The notes: a model not told the origin generated them from the letters alone. DNA of 64,000 bases from Lunularia cruciata (GCA_948567375.1 OX419759.1:61977493-62041492); one strand, 5' to 3'; shown: positions 10,772 through 21,148, counted from the stretch's first letter. Program-made: numbers and translations.

Positions 10772-12181
10772 TCAAAACTCGTTATGAATCTTGGGATCAA
10801 TTGACACCGTCGTAATTGCTGCCGCGATGAGAGGAAGAGACTTCAAATCAGGTCGTCGTGGTAGAGCATCAGGGATGACATGGAACCGACCTGGTTTGTA
10901 CTCAAGTTTGATGTTGAACAATTGGAGTTGCTCTTCCCATCGATGATGTCGACTCTTCATGTGCTCTAGGTGTAAGGTCTACAACAATGGCTTGTGATCA
11001 GTTCGCATGATCACTTGTTTCCCCAAGAGATAATGCCTCCATACCTTGGTGGCATATACCATTGCAAGTTGTTCCCGATCTTGAGCAGAGTAATTTCTTT
11101 CAGCTATATTTAATCGGCGAGACACAAAGGCAATAGGATGTAGTCCATATGGAAATTCTTGTTGCAACACAGCTCCAATTGCAAAGTTAGAAGCATCAAA
11201 ATCAACCACACAAGGTAGTTGAGGATCATATGGTTGAAGAATGGGTCTTGAAGACACCATATGCTTTAACTTCTGGAATGCTTCTTCATGCTTGGTGGTC
11301 CATTGGAAGCTAGAGTTCTTTCCCAAGAGGTCAGTCAATGGTGCAGCCACGTGAGCATAATAGTGGATGAACCGTCGGTAAAAACTGGCCAATCCGTTGA
11401 ACGCTCGTACTTCGGTAGCATCCTTTGGGGTAGGCCAATCAGTAATGGCCTTGATCTTCTCTTCTTCCATCTTGATCCCCTCTGATGAGATCTTATGACC
11501 CAAGAAGGTAACCTCCTTCTGCCAAAAAGCACACTTTGACTTCTTGCAGTAAAATTTCCACTGTCGTAGTCGTCTTAGGACTTCTCGCACATGATTCATG
11601 TGTTCTGCCTCTGTCTTACTATAGATTAAGATATCATCTAAGAACACTACCACAGACTGATCCAATAGCCCCTCCAACACCCGATGCATCTGATCCATGA
11701 AGACTGCTGGAGCATTAGTGAGTCCGAAAGGTAGAACTCTCCACTCAAAATGTCCATACCTTGTACAAAAGGCAGTCTTTTTCACATCCTCTCCTTCAAT
11801 AGGAATTTGCCAATAGCCGTTACGAAGATCTAGCTTGGAAAAGTATCATGCTCCACTTAATTGATCAAGCAAGTCATCAATCCAAGGCAAGGGATATGCA
11901 TTCTTCACGGTTTGCTTATTGAGTCCATAGTAATCAATACAGAAACGAAGTCTTCCATCCTTCTTTGGAACAAATAGTACCGGTGCTCCCCAAGGAGAGG
12001 TACTATGTCGTATGAAATCCTTCTCCAACAACTCTGTAAGTGTTGTTTGCAACTCCTCCAACTCCTTTGGTGAGAGCCGATAGATTGGTCTACTCACTGG
12101 AGTACTCCCTGGCAATAACTCGATCTTGAAGGGCATACCTTGATTAGAGGGTAATCCCTTTGGCAGATCATCCGGAAACAC
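10772..12181 (-). pseudogene. Reverse transcriptase and RNase H of RLG-D (two internal stops)
   Basis: RT starts around [13 protein letters not shown]. It carries [15 protein letters not shown] and [13 protein letters not shown] (12181-11846), then after a TGA at 11846-11848 the block with WRVLPFGLTNAPAVF and the catalytic VFLDDILIYS (11785-10979). RNase H follows, with VVDFDASNFAIGAVL and MRTDHKPLL, and after a TAG at 10979-10981 the end block with IPDALPRRPD (10960-10772). Both stops are explained by one C-to-T change (CGA to TGA, CAG to TAG). The catalytic Asp residues of both enzymes are present. The frame equals that of gag and integrase but differs from the protease segment. Confidence 0.92.
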
Positions 12182-12905
12182 ATCTGCAAACTTCTTGAAC
12201 TATCCGATCAACCGTCGCTTGATGTGGCACTTGGCCCTCCTCAGATTGTTCTTGTGCAATCGGCTTGATCCACACTGCGAATACAGACTTATCTTCCTCC
12301 AAAGCTTGCTCTATGGCTGCTTCATTAACAAACTTCCCTTCTAGGGACTCATCTCTCTTCCGAGCTTGCTCCATGGTTGCCTTCCTGGCAAACTTCCCAT
12401 CTTGGGACTCATCTCCCTTCCAGATTCGCTCTATGGCTACCTTCTCGACAAACTTCCCATCTTGGGACTGACTATTCTTAGGTGTCTTACTCAGAGGTGC
12501 CAGACAACCTAATCGGACATTCCTACCTTGGTGTTGTACTTGAATTTGGTGTCGTGTCCAATCAAATTGAACCTTATGACATTCAAGCCAAGGTAGACCC
12601 AGAATGATATCATAGTGTAGAGGTGCCACTACAAACCTCATACACTCCAAATACTCCTTCCCAATCTTGAAGGTAACAGGATGCAAGGTGCGGAATGCAG
12701 AACCCTTTCTACCATCCGCCATCATCAAACTACTCCCAATCACTGGCTTGATAGGAATACCCAATTCCTTTGCTACTTGCATAGACATGCAATTCTCTGA
12801 ACTTCCAGAATCAACCAAAATTCTACAACCCCGATTAGATATCATACCTTGCAAGTGAAGCAAACTTGCATAGGTCGAGCCTTCAATCCCATTGGAACTA
12901 ATCAA
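12168..12905 (-). pseudogene. Aspartic protease segment of RLG-D pol (out of frame)
   Basis: A 245-codon stretch with the retropepsin active site ILVDSGSSENCM, the flap-side motif VTFKIGKEYLECMRFVVAPL and the closing motif DIILGLPWLECH. The protease would cut the polyprotein. It lies in a different frame from gag and from RT. The gag-to-protease change may be programmed frameshifting or damage. The protease-to-RT change near 12200 sits beside an in-frame TAG and looks like damage. The linker to RT contains a 60-bp tandem repeat. Confidence 0.88.
12289..12468 (-). repeat. 60-bp repeat, three copies, in the protease-RT linker
   Basis: Three head-to-tail 60-bp units (12289-12348, 12349-12408, 12409-12468) encode 20-residue repeats that vary around DGKFVEKVAIE. 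The reading frame is kept. The units are moderately diverged, so the expansion predates this insertion. Confidence 0.85.
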
Positions 12906-12931
12906 GCTCCCAGTAGGCGGCTCGAAATCTC

Positions 12932-13831
12932 CTACTGGGATTCCTTGTTTCCCTGATCATTCCGCTCCACAACCTCCACTTGGGCAACTTGTCGAGGTCG
13001 TCCATTCTTGAGTGGACATTCAGCAATGCGATGCCCCAACTGGCGACAATAAAAACAACCTCCATTTTGCCGTAATCTTTCTCTATCTACTGTGCCAAGT
13101 GGTCTTCGTTGGATAGCATCAATCTCCATTGGTACCGGTTCTTCCACTCGTGGTACTGGTGGGTTTTGTGTAGGTCGAGGTCGAGACCAAGTTGTCGCAA
13201 CTAAGGAATCAAAACGCTCAGCCAATTGCATGGCTTGTTCTACATTCTGTGGCTCTCGCATGGTCACCTCCAATCTGGTTCGTGACTTCAATCCTCGCAC
13301 AAATCGATCCAGAACTTCACCTTCTTGGATATCTGGAATTTGCATGATGATATTCTGAAATTATGTGATGTAGCTTCTCACTGAGCCAATCTGCCTCAAC
13401 TCCGCCAATTTATCTCGTGCAGCTCGGGTGGCATTTATAGTCTAAAATTGACCAAGTATTGCATCCTTGAATTCTGCCCATGTAAAAATTGGTGTAACAA
13501 TTTGTTGTTCAGCTCTTTCTACTCGGAATCGCCACCAAAGTTTTGCCACTCCATCCAATTGGCTAGAAGCCAAGAGAATTTGTTTCTATTTGTCTTGAAG
13601 ATTGGTAGCTTCAAAGTAACGTTCACAGTCAAACACAAAATTCTCCACTGTGCCTGGAAGATTCTTGCCTTCAAACACCTTGGGTTTCGGAAATCGAATG
13701 CGATCTTCTCCATCTCGAACTGGTGCTCTGTCTATCTGTCCTCGTTGTTGCTGGTCTCGTTCATCCAACAATCGAGTAAGATGCTCGATTTGTTGTTGCA
13801 TTGCAAGGATAACATCCGGTATTGCCGCCAT
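12932..13831 (-). pseudogene. Gag of RLG-D (three internal stops)
   Basis: Starts MAAIPDVILAMQQQIEHLTR at 13831. The capsid domain includes VEGKNLPGT-like, WAEFKDAILGQF and EVLDRFVRGLK. The zinc knuckle CFYCRQLGHRIAEC (C-x2-C-x4-H-x4-C) binds the RNA. Three in-frame stops occur, near 13586, 13441 and 13366 (TAG, TAG, TAA). Each lies where Gln is expected, so each fits one C-to-T change in CAG or CAA. The frame is otherwise continuous to the stop at 12932. Confidence 0.9.
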
Positions 13832-14027
13832 CGCTACTACTCTATTCCACTACAACTAGAAGTATCAAGGGTTCCTCTGACACGGTGATCATATGTAGAA
13901 AATCCTGCCCAAAGCGTGAGGTGATGAATTATGTGAAATGATGCTTTGGTAATATCTGGACATGAAAGTCCCAATGGTTTGGCGGAAGTGGATTTGGTGG
14001 TCCATAAATTCCATCCATCCCATTCCT

Positions 14028-14039
14028 GCTCTGATACCA
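14028..14039 (-). promoter_or_regulatory. Primer-binding site of RLG-D (initiator-Met tRNA)
   Basis: TGGTATCAGAGC on the minus strand, one base after the 5' LTR. This is the standard plant initiator methionine tRNA primer site used to start minus-strand DNA synthesis. Confidence 0.95.
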
Positions 14040-14145
14040 ATGTAAAAGACCGAAACCGAGGAGAGAAATAGGAGAATGGAAACTCACATTGGGACACTTG
14101 AAATGAGGGAAAACTCCGAATGCCTAGCATGAGCTTCGGCCTTGG

Positions 14146-14153
14146 TATTTATA
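14146..14153 (-). promoter_or_regulatory. TATA box of RLG-D 5' LTR
   Basis: TATAAATA on the minus strand. It is the core promoter of the element by position, with the heat-shock-element-like array upstream. Confidence 0.78.
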
Positions 14154-14172
14154 GGTAGCATACAAGACCCTT

Positions 14173-14394
14173 GAAGCTTCTCAAGAAGATTCCTTGAGCC
14201 GCTTTCTTGGAGTGCAAGCCAAGTTAACTAGGAAGCTTCTCAAGAAGCTTCCTTCTAGAAGCCGCCTACTTGGCATGCAAGCTAAGCTAGTTAGAAGCTT
14301 CTAGAAGCTTCCTTCTAGAAGCTACCTGCTTAGGGCGCAAGTTAACTAGTTGGGAAGCTTCCTAAGAAGCTTCTTAGATGCTTCTAGAATATTC
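14173..14394 (-). promoter_or_regulatory. Heat-shock-element-like array, RLG-D 5' LTR
   Basis: Same nine GAAnnTTC pairs as in the 3' LTR, shifted by 5,160 bp. The uninterrupted HSEs are at 14293-14312 and 14381-14395. None of the four LTR differences touches a GAA or TTC triplet. The pair nearest the TATA box is about 20 bp upstream of it. Confidence 0.65.
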
Positions 14395-15178
14395 TAGGCT
14401 ATTTTGTCTTATTCTCTACTTCGTAAGCCCGACTAACTTCGTCACTAAACTCCATATTGTTACATCTACCATGACGCTTGGAAAACTAACATTCCAGTTC
14501 CATGCTATGAACGTGATCCTAAGTATGTTCAAGACTTCAATCCTAGCTATGACATCTAATTGCCAAATTGCAAAACTCCTCACTATGATTGTGTGCTTAG
14601 TCTCTTTTCCATGATCTGCTCACTAGTTCTTTGGCACCAGAAGATTATCCTCTCTCCTGGATGTGACACTCTAACCCCTTTTGGACTTTGGAAAATTTCA
14701 CTCTCAATTGGCCTCTTAACATGCATTACTACATGGCGACTACTCAGGGGGACATGATATCTACTTGACATGTTCAATTTCTCCTTGTGCAATCATAATT
14801 TTATAGTTCTTCAAAGTGCAGTCATTCTTTAGTCAATTTCAAAATCGACTCACTTCTTTCACGTGTTTGTTTCTTGTCATTGTCAAGGTATTCTTTTGCT
14901 GCTATTGCCGTTTCTTTAAGTGTACTTCCTTGGTTGGCCTGACATGTAGAAAGGTTGTTACATCTTCTTCGTATCGGCCTTTGCTTCCCATTTTGAAGAT
15001 GTTCATCTTCAGATTTGTCTCTTTGTAACCCCATCCAAGTACTTTTGTTTCTCAACCCAAGGTCGACTTCTTCAAGTTTACTCCAAAGACACATATGTCC
15101 ATTCTTTTCTTCATAATTTAGCTTTCTCAATACATTTCTTCTTCAAAACTTGCCAAAACAAAAAATCTGGTTACCATA

Positions 15179-15191
15179 TACCCCTTCTCTC
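15179..15191 (-). promoter_or_regulatory. Polypurine tract of RLG-B B1
   Basis: GAGAGAAGGGGTA on the minus strand, directly before the LTR start TGGTAACC. It fixes both the orientation of B1 and the true 5' edge of its LTR. Confidence 0.8.
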
Positions 15192-16423
15192 AAATATGAG
15201 CGTCCTCATGAACAACGACAGTTGGTTCTTTATACAAAGTCAGGTCCGTGGTCCAATATTTTTTAACTCTCCACTCATTCACTTGAGTGGCAAAGGGATT
15301 GCCCTCTAGGTCTGCAAGTTGAATAGAGTCATTTTCATAAATGCGCATAGCATGGTAGGGCTCCATCCACCTTAGATGCAACTTCTCGGGAAAAAATATT
15401 CATCAATTGTCATACAACAACACCAAATCACATTCCTGAATAGCAACAGGCTTGATTCACTTATCATGCTTGACTTTCCTCTATTCTTGCACTTCCTTCA
15501 TGGTTTGCATTGCATCATACCTTTTCTCCTCTAACCACATAAGTTGATTGATCTGAAGATCCTAGCTTTCTTCTTCCGACAATCATTCTTTACAAAGAAT
15601 TTGATATTTCATTACTTCAAATTCAACTGGTAGTATGGGATGGAATCCGTATGTCAAAAATTAAGGCATTTTTTTGGTGGTAATCTTTTCAATCATTCTA
15701 TATGCCCACAAAGCTGTAGGTAACTTTGTGTCTTAGTCGTAGGTATAATTGACTGTCACCTTGTTCAAAATTTTACATAACAATCCATTGGCCTTCTCCG
15801 TTAATCCATTTGCTTTTGGGTTGTAAGGAGTCATCTTCCAATGTTTTATCTAGAAGTACTTGGTTAATGCTTCCACCATGGAGTTCAAAAACTGAGTGCC
15901 CCGATCACTGACCAATTCCAGAGACATCTGTAACGTGAAATGATGTTTCGGAAAAAAATTCTGCATCTATTTCTACATCATCTCTCCAAGTTACTTCAGT
16001 TTCCACCATCTTGGTAGCATAATTAGTGCACACCAAGATGTATCTCTTCCTTGTGAATTGGGTCACTAGTTGAATTGGACCCACAAAATCAATACCTCAA
16101 ATGGAGCCAATGGCAAAATTGGGCTCAAAGGCCATTGAGAAGTTGCTGTTAGCTTTCTTGTTTGTTGACAGTCATCACATCTTCATATGTAGACGTGAGT
16201 ATCCTTATAAATCATAGGCCACCAATACCCCAATGAAATAATCTTCTTTACAATATTCTTTAGGGCATAGTGTCCTCCCCATGCTTTTGAATGTAAGGAC
16301 TCAATTACTCCTCCAACTTTGTATGCCTCTAAGCATCTCCAAAGTACTTTGTCTTTGCCAATCTTAAAATAAAATGTTGTGTTTTAGCTGGTACGGTTGC
16401 ATCTTCCTAAGGAAGACTGCACT
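15192..16423 (-). pseudogene. Integrase region of B1 (heavily decayed)
   Basis: Pieces of a Ty3/gypsy integrase are readable in shifting frames. The clearest is GIDFVGPIQLV followed by ILVCTNYATKMVE around 16080-15990. The C-terminal piece at 15190-15381 includes MHLRWMEPYHAMRIYENDS and QLADLEGNPF, typical of the region after the core. Many stops are present. I see no chromodomain. Confidence 0.7.
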
Positions 16424-17053
16424 TTATTTGGGGTCCAGCCCCTCAAGACAATGGCAAGTATGTAGATAATGATATTTCGCTGCATACCTTGTACTTTGCA
16501 TTACCATTAAATGGTATAACTCCTCATTAGGAAACCGATCATCAACTTCCAAATCTTGGTCTTGAGTTTCCAACCTGGATAGGAAGTCTGCATTGGAATG
16601 CAAAACTCCCTTTTGTACTTGTACCATGTATGTGAACTCTTGTAACAACAAGATCCATCTTGCAATTTGCCCGAAAAAATCTGCCTTCTTGACCAAATGT
16701 TGTAGAGCATAATGGTCCACATAGAAGAAAAACTCGTAGCCTAACAAATAGTGGCAAAACTTCTTGTAGGCATATACCATTCCGAGTGCTTCTTTTTTAG
16801 TCATTGAACAATTCTTTTTTGAAATTGAAAACTGTCGGTTGGCATAATAAATCGGGTAATCTTTCTTCTTCTTGTCCTTTTGACTTAAGATGACTCCAAT
16901 CACCATGGACAAAGTGTCCACATACACATGAAAAGGCGCATCCCAATTTGGGGCCCTCATAATTGGCGCTTCAACTAGTTTTTTCTTCAATTCTTGGAAG
17001 CATTCTCTTGTTTTGCTTCCCACAAGTAGTCTTCGGACCGTGTAGTTTGACAC
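16424..17053 (-). pseudogene. RNase H of B1
   Basis: A 209-codon open stretch. It carries FHVYVDTLSMVIGVILSQ (first catalytic region, D present), YYANRQFS, SMTKKEALGMVYA, FFYVDHYALQHL and HSNADFLSRL, the usual order of Ty3/gypsy RNase H. It continues from RT upstream on the minus strand. The tail after SRL leads toward integrase and stops at 16424. Confidence 0.85.
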
Positions 17054-17960
17054 AAAGCATTTGTAGTATCAGACATGTCCCAAGAAGGCTCTCAACTCCC
17101 AAATATTTTTAGGGGATTCCAAAGCTTAGATGACCTTCACCTTCTCGACATCAACTTCAATACCTCAGCTGGACACCCAATGCTCTAGAAGAATACCCTC
17201 TTTCATTGTGAAGAAACATTTCTTTGGGTGTTATGATAAGCCGGCAAAATGACACCTTTCAAAAGTCTGGCAAAGGTAATCCAAATGTACTTCTCTTTCC
17301 CTAAACACACAAAAATCATCAATGAAGACTTCTACAAATTTGTGTGGAAAATCTTTGAAGATTGAATTCATCATCTGCTGGAAAGTAGCAAGAGACTTAC
17401 ACAACCCAAAGGGCATTTGATTGTAAACATAAGTGCGCCAATTGGTAGTGAATATGGTTTTGTCCTTGTCCTCTCCTCGGATGGATACTTGATTATAGCC
17501 TGAAAATTCATCTAGAAAACTGTAACAAGATGACCAGCTACTTGGTCCAAAATTGTATCAATGAAAGGCAAAGGACGATGATCCTTATGAGTAATTGCAT
17601 TCAATTTGCAAAATCTTGGCACACTCAAATCTTCCTAGTCTTCTTCTTCAAGACAATGACAATAGGGGAAACCCATTCATTGCTCAAGACAGGAAAGATT
17701 ATTCTGATCCCTAAGTACTTATCAACTTCATCTTTCACCAAGAGTGAGTACTGCGGGTTCAAATGATATTGTCTTTGCCAAACCAGAATTGCATCTTCAG
17801 CCAAATCAATCCAATCTTCTCCAAGTTTGCATGGAATATCTAGCATTTGATTAATCGACCAAGTGAATACATCTTGGAACTCTTTAAACAAGGTAGTGTA
17901 TCCTGCCAACTCCTCCAAAGTGACTATCTTCAAAATCTTTGAGATTTTTCCTTTGACCAA
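17054..17960 (-). pseudogene. Reverse transcriptase of B1 (frameshifted)
   Basis: The N-terminal block (17960-17625) has FKEFQDVFTW and SNEWVSPIVIVLKKK. The C-terminal block (17416-17231) has MPFGLCKSLATFQQMM and the catalytic VFIDDFCVF. The spacing and the CNA-like CKS block resemble non-chromovirus (Athila/Tat-type) RT. Frameshifts and stops separate the blocks. Confidence 0.85.
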
Positions 17961-18969
17961 GACAACGTCTTGACAATCATCAGAGTTAATGACTCCTTCA
18001 ACACGACTGACTTAGCTTAACCCGAGTCGAACTACAGTCAAACCCCCTTCCTCCAAGTCATTTTCACCCAAGGCGATGTCATATGGGTCTTCGTCTTCTA
18101 CATCCACCTCATAGCACTCCAAGTAATTGACTTGGACTTTGTCTTTTGATTAAGTTGTCTCCCCAAGGTGGGGAATCTTTGTCCAACTCACCATCACCAA
18201 CTTTTGGTCTTCGGACGAGATGTCCTTGAACCACAACTTCTATTGGTGACAATCCACAACAACTTGGGCACTATACAACCAAGGTCTTCCGATCAATAAA
18301 GAATAACATGTCTTGGTTATTGGTCACAACACAATGTAATTCAATTTGAAGTGCACCCTTCCAATGATCATAGTTATATTTGACAGCATGTCCAAAGGCC
18401 GTCTCTTGGTTTGATATGCAAACTTCAAAATTCAGAGTGTTGGCTCAAGTCTATGGTACCCCAACCAATTTACAATGTCTTCTATCATGGCATTCACACC
18501 TGACCTCAAAACAATAGGTATGGATGTGATCATGCAGCCTGTGATCTCTACATCCACTTTGAGAGATCACCAAATCTTCTTGTTCAATATGATAGATTGC
18601 AGGCAAGTCTTTCTTGGTCATCTCCCTTACTTTCTTGAGAGTTGAACTCAACTACTTCTTGTACAGCTTGTTGTCCTCCCACAATTGCTTAAATGTGACA
18701 TTTGCATTTGTAGATGCCAAATCTGCCACAATGTCATATTGGGGTACTCCTCCCAACTTCACCTTCTTTGCCTTTTTCTTTGGGTTCAAAGTCTCTCCCA
18801 ATTCAAGTTGGACTTTGGGGCACTTAATAATGGTGATTGGAGTACCAATAGTCCTGACCTGAGGTTCTTTGGGTTTACCCACCTCAGCTTGAATCAGATC
18901 CTTTACTTTGGATCTGATGTCTGCCAAAAACATGAGAGGCTTTGTCTTTGTATCCTCCTCCAAACTCAT
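17961..18969 (-). pseudogene. Protease region of B1 (decayed)
   Basis: Three landmarks are readable. VPQYDIVADLASTNANVTF (about 18760-18700) is the usual segment before the protease. IVLRSGVNAMIEDIV (about 18520-18475) aligns with the retropepsin active-site region but has lost its Asp. SLLIGRPWLYSAQ (about 18315-18275) is the closing motif. Frames change between them. Confidence 0.7.
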
Positions 18970-21059
18970 TTCACAAGTTCTATGTACTGCTTATTGAATT
19001 TCTTGCTGCAAAGGTTTAGCTTTAGCTTTTGCTAGAATCTTTTCCTCCTTTGCAGAAAGAATAGCTTTCAGATGTAGTCTCTTCACCTTTCATGAAGACA
19101 AAGAAGTAGTACTTGCTTCTTTGGGATCACGCTTCTTCTTACCCACATGTGTCTCAACCTTCAAAATTTTGAGGTTTGGCCATTCACCTTCAAAAGCTGG
19201 ACTCCCACCTTGAGGTCTCTACTCCTTAAGTGATATCAACTTACATTTGTATCCTCTTTTGATTGGAGCATAGCACACTTAGCTGGGGTCTATACATACT
19301 TCACCAGTGGCTTTGGGTAAGGTGGTTGAGGGTACTAATTTCCAATATGACCAAATACTTTACAATTTCTACAAAGTCAAACATACCCAACTTGATGCCT
19401 TGGCTCATGCCAATTTGGAGACCAATGGCCCATAGAGCCAGAATTATAAGAAGCACCAGATGCAACATTCTGAGGCTGTATGTGTTGGGTCTGGTACACT
19501 ACCTGTTCTTCCTCATTTTGGTCCCAACCTGGAACCCAATCAATTTGTTGCATTGGAAATGCAGTGCATGTCAAACACTCCATATTAGCATGGCCTGATT
19601 TGCCACATGCAGTGCACCATACATTTGGTCTGCCAAATGAAGGAGGCTTTCTTTGGTCCTTAGCTCTAATCATTTGGATTTTGAAATCCGCAAACTCTTT
19701 GATAAGAATCTCTAGCTTATTATCAACCTTATTTACACTCTTTGTTGGAGGTGTCAATGGTTTCTTTCCTCCATGTCTTCGTATTCTTCTTGTCTTTGAC
19801 TCTTCTTTGGATTCTGAAGAACTTGAAGATGTGGAGGATTCCTTTGAAAAAAGGGATGTATTGCAAGAAGCTCTTCTTCTAAGCTTCTTGCCTTTCTTCT
19901 CCCAATTTCTTCAGTTACCAGAAGAGTAAGAGTGAGCCATCTCATGTCGGGCTACATGTTTGAGGACCTTGTCCAAGGAAGTTACATTCCTCTCCCTGCC
20001 AAAGATACAAATCTCTGGTGATAGTCCTCCAAGAAACCAAGTAATGGCTTGGGCATCGGAGTAACCCACCACACCAGATTGCTTTGGGATACGGTTCAAA
20101 AGTGCCATGAACCTCCCAGAGTAGTCTCTCAACTTCTCCTTCTTCCCTCTGTCCAAATCATTGAGTGCTACAAAGACACTCATATTGTAATCAACGTCCC
20201 GGAATTGTTCTAGGAAGCCATTTTGCAAGTCTGCCCAATTGGCTGGTGTGAACCTCTTCTGGGTTACATGTGTATACCAAATCCGAGCTTTCTTTTGGAG
20301 GAGACTTGGAAAAATGTACAGACAATCTGCAAAGTCATGTTTCTTGTTGGCAAAGGAAATGACTCTGAATTCTTTGATGAATTCATCACGGTCTTCGTCT
20401 TGTTCCATTCCCTTATACTTTTGGTAGGAATATCAAGTGAAAGGTAACAAAGTCATTCTTTGGCTCCGAGGAGTTGGTTGTGGTAAGGTTGAACTTGATG
20501 GACCCAAAGAACTGGCTAGTATTGACACCGTGTTGACAGCCAAGGGATTCCAATTAAACAAGTTTAAAGTGAGGTCTTTGTCAAAAGATTCTTCTTCCTT
20601 AATAGTGTCAACTTTGATTGGAAACCAAGAAAGAGGTTCAATACCTTCTAAGTGCTCTTGAAATTTCCTTTGAGTCAACCGAGGAATCGTTTGTAAGAGA
20701 TGTTAAAACTCTTCTTTTGTTAAAATTTTTGTTGTCTTTTCATGAATAAATCTTTTTATAAACTCAACTTCCTTGACAGCTTTAGGGGAAGTCAGTGTGC
20801 TAGGTCATAATGAGTATGTTTTCTCGTTGGCATCTTTCTTCTTCTTGGAAGTTGGAGATGCAAAATATCCTTGCCATCCAACTTCATGCTTCTTTTGTTG
20901 AAGTTCTCACAAGGCTTCTTGAACTTCATGAAGAGGTTGCAAATCCAATGCCTCCCTTTTGGCTTTGTCAAAATTGATAGGGCCCTTTTGGCATTCTTCT
21001 TCTTCATGATGCAAAGTTTGTCTTTGAACTCTCTCTTCCCATTCTCTCAATGCAGACAT
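18970..21059 (-). pseudogene. Gag of B1 (several stops and frameshifts)
   Basis: Begins MSALREWEERVQRQTL at 21059 with a short coiled-coil-like N-terminus. The retrotransposon capsid domain lies at 20408-19911 (FPSLLQKKARIWYT, NWADLQNGFLEQFRD, FLGGLSPEI). One zinc knuckle, CTACGKSGHANMEC (C-x2-C-x4-H-x4-C), is at about 19600-19560. A basic/Ser-rich linker (about 19910-19760) precedes it. Stops near 20927, 19911 and 19377 break the frame. Confidence 0.85.
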
Positions 21060-21123
21060 TCATATTGGTTAAAAACCTAGTTTCAGATTTGGCTTCATAT
21101 TCTTCCACTTCTGAGATTTGGAT

Positions 21124-21141
21124 CTTCTAGCAGTAGTGCCA
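21124..21141 (-). promoter_or_regulatory. Primer-binding region of B1
   Basis: TGGCACTACTGCTAGAAG lies seven bases after the 5' LTR on the minus strand. Compared with the plant tRNA-Asp primer site (TGGCGCCGTTGCCGGGGA), nearly all differences are transitions, so it is probably a decayed Asp site. The assignment is tentative. Confidence 0.5.
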
Positions 21142-21148
21142 AAAATCA

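Larger units (their letters stand above)
8881..14464 (-). mobile_element. RLG-D: young chromovirus (Ty3/gypsy), full length
   Basis: A 5,584-bp minus-strand element. LTRs of 424 bp (8881-9304 and 14041-14464) begin TGTAACAATATGG and end TTTTACA on the coding strand. The 5-bp target duplication TCTAC is perfect (8876-8880 and 14465-14469). An initiator-Met primer-binding site and a polypurine tract sit directly next to the LTRs. Gag, protease, RT, RNase H, integrase and a C-terminal chromodomain are all present in that order. The LTRs differ at four positions (0.9%), all transitions, so insertion is recent. Coding regions already carry several stops and frame changes, so the copy is not autonomous. 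Confidence 0.97.
14041..14464 (-). mobile_element. 5' LTR of RLG-D
   Basis: 424 bp, with four transitions relative to the 3' LTR. This copy would drive transcription of the element. Confidence 0.97.
6588..14472 (-). pseudogene. LTR-encoded ORF of RLG-B, B1 3' LTR copy (interrupted by RLG-D)
   Basis: The ATG is at 14472-14470. The frame is split almost at once by RLG-D (8881-14464) and resumes at 8880, ending at a TAG at 6588-6590. The N-terminal part carries a conserved segment (about 8400-8600) with the motifs CFHQRTRQMIINW and PPHYF. The middle and C-terminal parts (about 8000 to 6780) are rich in Glu, Lys and Gln with heptad-like spacing, which indicates a long coiled coil. The last residues include EAKVEVDIG. 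Stops and frameshifts are present. The same protein is encoded at 21942-24219 and 31150-33264. I recognise no named domain. It is separate from gag, which lies in the internal region. Confidence 0.75.
5793..15178 (-). mobile_element. 3' LTR of B1 (about 3.8 kb, split by RLG-D)
   Basis: The LTR occupies 5793-8880 and 14470-15178, plus one target-duplication copy. On the coding strand it begins TGGTAACCAGATTTTTTG and ends GGTTGTCACA. The 5' end is identified as a true LTR edge by the polypurine tract directly before it (15179-15191). The edges match solo copies elsewhere in the window that have 5-bp target duplications. Order on the minus strand: about 700 bp, then a long ORF, then a TATA-like box, then about 680 bp of R-U5. 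Confidence 0.85.

Noticed and set aside
12905-12932. Programmed ribosomal frameshift between RLG-D gag and protease
   Set aside because: The frame does change, but no slippery heptamer with a downstream structure could be shown, and the copy has unrelated frame damage near 12200.
5793-15178. Interpreting RLG-B long repeats as DNA transposons carrying a coiled-coil gene
   Set aside because: A polypurine tract and a primer-site-like sequence sit at the inner edges of the two B1 copies, gag-pol lies between them, and solo copies have 5-bp target duplications. All of this fits LTRs.
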